Assembly (NCBI GenBank): GCA_045546735.1
Contig: JAZQDJ010000077.1
Coordinates: forward strand, 1 to 46,051
DNA: 46,051 nt
Source of the DNA: SVFI01 sp045546735
GTDB lineage: Bacteria > Bacillota > Clostridia > Lachnospirales > Lachnospiraceae
Direction of reading: 5' to 3'
This document shows positions 43,764-46,051 of this stretch, in pieces. Below the pieces are notes generated by a model. The model made no database searches. It was not told the DNA's origin and saw only the letters and a program-made list of their open reading frames with translations. Each line of letters begins with the position of its first letter. The stretch's first letter is position 1. The position numbers and the translations under genes were made by a program.

Positions 43764-45377
43764 ATGGCAGTAAAGTTGGCAAAGAATAAACAACCGAAAG
43801 AAAATACGGGAAAGCTGATCACGGTCAGCTTTCTCGAATATCTATGCGCGTTTTGGGCAATTGTGCTCTCATTTGCAGTGCCGCTGTACATGAAAAAAGG
43901 CTACTATCAGATCGGAACGGCAAAATATGATGCGTATGCACGTGTGGTTGTGTACGGAATGCCTGTACTTTTGCTGTTGGTGCTTCTTTATATCATTTTT
44001 TCTGTAAAAGAAAAAGGAATTACGCTGCAGGGGTGGAAAAACCTGTGGGCGGATATGTCCGTGACAGATAGGTTTGTGCTCGGATATGTTCTTGTAGTTT
44101 TGTTATCTTATCTATTTTGCGGACAGTGGAAAGAGGCTTTTTGGGGATATAACGGTTGGTACATGGGATTGTTTTCCCAACTTTCGTTTGTGCTCATTTA
44201 CTTTATTTTTTCCCGTTTTATGAAAGACAGTCCGCTTGTACTCTCGGTTCTTTGTGCGGTTTCGGCTTATGTGTTCATCGTGGGAATTCAGCACAGGTTA
44301 CTGATTGATACAATAGGGGTTTATGATACCCTGATAGATCATTATAAAAGACAGTTTTTGTCGACACTCGGACAGGCGTCATGGTATTCGAGCTTTATGA
44401 CGGTCATTCTTCCGATCGGAATGTTTGCGTTCTGGTATTTTAAAAATCTTATTCTAAGAGTGGTTGCGGGTATATTTCTTCTCGTTTCTTTTATGACGAT
44501 GGTGACGCAGAATACTGACAGTGCCTACTTCGGATTTTTGGCGGCAACGCTTGTGCTTTTCCATGTATCGGTGAAGGATGCGGAAAAGATGCGCCGTTTT
44601 TTTGAGGTGATGCTTTTGTTTGCGCTTGCGCCGAAATGTATGCAGTTTCTTTTTAAAATGTATCCGAATGAGATTATGGCTTGGAATGCCATTAGTTCTA
44701 TTCTTCTGTTTGATACAAGGGTGTGGATGTTAAGCGTATTTTGTATTGTTATGATTGCAGTATTTGCACTGCTTTGCAAAAAGGAAAAGTATCCGGAAAA
44801 AGCGATGCGTATTTTCAGGACGGTTGTGTATGTACTGCTCGGCATTTTGATTGCTTTTTGGGCAGTGTTGCTTGTGTGGAGTGCAAACGGACAGTTGCCG
44901 GGTGCGCTTGAGATGTTAGCGGAAAAAGTACCGTATCTGAAGTGGGATAAGACATGGGGAAATCATCGTGGTTTTACTTGGGGTTTTACGACGCAGATGT
45001 ATGCAGATATGAATTTTAAAAACAAACTTATCGGTGTGGGACCGGACTGCTATGCGGTTTATGCCCATGGAAATTATACAGAACTTTTAAAAGAACAGTG
45101 GAGCGGTGCAATTTTAACCAACGCTCACAATGAGTGGCTCAATATGTTTATCAACACCGGATTTTTCGGAGGAGTCGCTTATTTGGGGATTTTTGTAACA
45201 GCGCTTGTACGTTTTGTAAAAAACAGTGAAAAATACCCGCTTCTTTTGGGCATGGCAGCTTGCATTGCAGCATATATGGCGCATAACCTGTTTTGTTATC
45301 AGCAGGTTCTTTGTACACCGTTTGTATTTCTGTTTATGGCAATCGGTGAGTATCAAATACGAAAAAAAGAGAAATAA
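43764..45377 (+). CDS. O-antigen ligase/polymerase (Wzy_C/WaaL-like) membrane protein
   Basis: A 537-residue protein with about twelve membrane segments. The hallmark is in the large outer loop: NAHNEWLNMFINTGFFGG near residue 452, the HNxxL-type motif of the O-antigen ligase superfamily, after TWGNHRGFTWGFTTQM and IGVGPDCYAVY, which resemble the GxGxxxF region. It may ligate or polymerise repeat units on the outer membrane face. It is the last gene of the long operon, 20 bp after the protease gene, and a terminator follows. Confidence 0.85.
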   Translation: MAVKLAKNKQPKENTGKLITVSFLEYLCAFWAIVLSFAVPLYMKKGYYQIGTAKYDAYARVVVYGMPVLLLLVLLYIIFSVKEKGITLQGWKNLWADMSVTDRFVLGYVLVVLLSYLFCGQWKEAFWGYNGWYMGLFSQLSFVLIYFIFSRFMKDSPLVLSVLCAVSAYVFIVGIQHRLLIDTIGVYDTLIDHYKRQFLSTLGQASWYSSFMTVILPIGMFAFWYFKNLILRVVAGIFLLVSFMTMVTQNTDSAYFGFLAATLVLFHVSVKDAEKMRRFFEVMLLFALAPKCMQFLFKMYPNEIMAWNAISSILLFDTRVWMLSVFCIVMIAVFALLCKKEKYPEKAMRIFRTVVYVLLGILIAFWAVLLVWSANGQLPGALEMLAEKVPYLKWDKTWGNHRGFTWGFTTQMYADMNFKNKLIGVGPDCYAVYAHGNYTELLKEQWSGAILTNAHNEWLNMFINTGFFGGVAYLGIFVTALVRFVKNSEKYPLLLGMAACIAAYMAHNLFCYQQVLCTPFVFLFMAIGEYQIRKKEK

Positions 45378-45390
45378 TAGCAATAAAACA

Positions 45391-45443
45391 GCCGGAATGA
45401 AATCGTATGATGTTACGATGAGTTCCGGCGTTCTTTTTCTTTT
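45391..45443. terminator. Bidirectional terminator closing the long operon
   Basis: GCCGGAA (45391-45397) pairs with TTCCGGC (45423-45429), and the inner ATCGTA/TACGAT closes on TGATGT. TTCTTTTTCTTTT follows. On the other strand TTTTATT follows the stem. The stop codon of the minus-strand zinc-ribbon gene (45413-45415) lies inside the hairpin. Confidence 0.8.
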
Positions 45444-45595
45444 AGCGCAGAGCGTTCGGCGGCAGACAGACTGCTGTATTGTTCGAAAGGGATTTTTATT
45501 TCGCGCAGCGGATTGTCACACGCGGGGCAGAATGGTTTGTGGCCGCTCAAGATTCGTATGGAATCGCAGTTTTTGCAATAGTGAATGTACATCAT
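45413..45595 (-). CDS. Small zinc-ribbon protein, unknown function
   Basis: A 60-residue protein with two CxxC knuckles (YCKNCDS, Cys7/Cys10; FCPACDN, Cys23/Cys26) and a charged C-terminal helix (LSAAERSALKEKERR). AAGGAG lies 8 nt before the ATG at 45595; an in-frame longer version would extend into the repeat region without a ribosome binding site. Zinc-ribbon proteins of this size can bind nucleic acids or proteins; no specific family is recognised. Confidence 0.65.
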   Translation of the reverse strand: MMYIHYCKNCDSIRILSGHKPFCPACDNPLREIKIPFEQYSSLSAAERSALKEKERRNSS

Positions 45596-45687
45596 AGTTG
45601 TTTCTCCTTGGATAGGCTTGCATTTATTGTTGCATTTTGACAGTGCTGCGGTCAAGGAAAGGAAGTCGACAAATTTTGCAGAGGAAA

Positions 45688-46051
45688 GAAGTCTTTTCCT
45701 GGAAAACGTGGGCAAGAAAAGGTAAAAAAGTCAGGAAAGAACCCGGGCGAGAGCTGTAGAAGCCGTCTTTACCGGAAAAACGTGGGCAAGAAAAGATAAA
45801 AAAGTCAGGAAAGAGCCCAGGCGGGAGCTGTAGAAGCCGTCTTTTCCGGGAATTTATGGGCAAGAAAAGGTAAAAAAGTCAGGAAAGAGCCCAGGCGAGA
45901 GCTATAGAAGCCGTCTTTACCGGAAAAACGTGGGCAAGAAAAGGTAAAAAAGTCAGGAAAGAGCCCGGGCGATAGCTGTAGAAGCCGTCTTTTCCGGGAA
46001 TTTATGGGCAAGAAAAGGTAAAAAAGTCAGGAAAGAGCCCAGGCGAGAGCT
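45688..46051. repeat. 74-bp tandem repeat array with alternating unit types
   Basis: The core GGGCAAGAAAA recurs at 45710, 45784, 45858, 45932 and 46006, exactly 74 bp apart. Each unit contains GTAAAAAAGTCAGGAAAGA, a GCCCRGGCGAGAGCT stretch and GAAGCCGTCTTT. Two unit types alternate (CCGGAAAAACGTGGG versus CCGGGAATTTATGGG), giving a 148-bp higher-order period. 74 is not a multiple of 3, so it does not encode a protein repeat. The array continues past the right edge. The region 45596-45687 is otherwise without a gene. Confidence 0.9.

Noticed and set aside
45624..46011. Minus-strand frames of 79 and 68 codons through the repeat array
   Set aside because: The 74-bp period shifts frame at each unit, no ribosome binding site is present, and the translations are repeat by-products.
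45688..46051. CRISPR array
   Set aside because: Units are contiguous 74-bp copies without unique spacers, and no cas gene is nearby.

Overview
The window reads as a cell-envelope and surface-polysaccharide region of a low-GC, Gram-positive, probably spore-forming Clostridia, most likely a member of the Lachnospiraceae. The reasons are strong AAAGGAGG-type ribosome binding sites, near-consensus sigma-A type promoters with 17-bp spacers, a Spo0A-type DNA-binding protein with matching 0A boxes, secreted proteins carrying VSENS-type repeats and Big2/Fn3-like tails, and Rpn/PD-(D/E)XK transposase-like genes. This placement is inference from gene content; no rRNA or tRNA gene is visible.

Layout. 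(1) 1-3723: the end of a glycan operon (aldo/keto reductase tail, FrhB-type Fe-S protein, hexapeptide acyltransferase, DUF1972-type glycosyltransferase, GNAT-like protein), closed by a strong terminator. (2) 3902-5958: accessory genes, namely a truncated Rpn-like remnant with a 21-bp heptad repeat, an intact Rpn nuclease, and a stand-alone Spo0A-C-like regulator preceded by two 0A boxes. (3) 6051-13467: GDP-fucose supply, with fcl plus an acyltransferase, then a PD-(D/E)XK-like gene lacking a normal start codon, then an AraC regulator divergent from gmd and a three-module ManC-cupin-ManA protein whose nucleotidyltransferase module looks degenerate. (4) 13530-17504: an operon for a secreted SGNH-like hydrolase, a fused GHMP sugar kinase/sugar-1-phosphate nucleotidyltransferase, and a DPM1-like GT2. 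(5) 17629-19268: two secreted paralogues of unknown function on the minus strand. (6) 19475-22939: a large secreted amidase/glucosaminidase. (7) 23067-25888: rmlC, a priming polyprenyl glycosylphosphotransferase and an AmsE-like GT2. (8) 25966-45377: a 13-gene, about 19-kb operon that looks like teichoic-acid-like polymer synthesis: two TagF-like transferases, a TarI-like cytidylyltransferase, an extended SDR, a pyruvyltransferase, an ABC-2 exporter, LicD and two polymerase/ligase-like membrane proteins. It also holds a secreted beta-helix protein, a domain-swapped GH3 and a papain-type protease. (9) 45391-46051: a bidirectional terminator, a small zinc-ribbon gene and a 74-bp tandem repeat array that runs off the window.

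Together the genes supply activated sugars (GDP-fucose, one step towards dTDP-rhamnose, a CDP-polyol and an unidentified NDP-sugar), assemble glycans on lipid carriers, polymerise, decorate (acyl, pyruvyl, phospho groups) and export them, and remodel the wall. No Wzx flippase, Wzz/Wzd-Wze regulator, rmlA/B/D or phosphomannomutase is visible, so these must lie elsewhere. The observations most worth follow-up are the kinase-nucleotidyltransferase fusion operon, the eroded GMP module of the mannose enzyme, the 0A-box-preceded Spo0A-C protein, the start-less nuclease-like gene and the alternating 74-bp repeat array.
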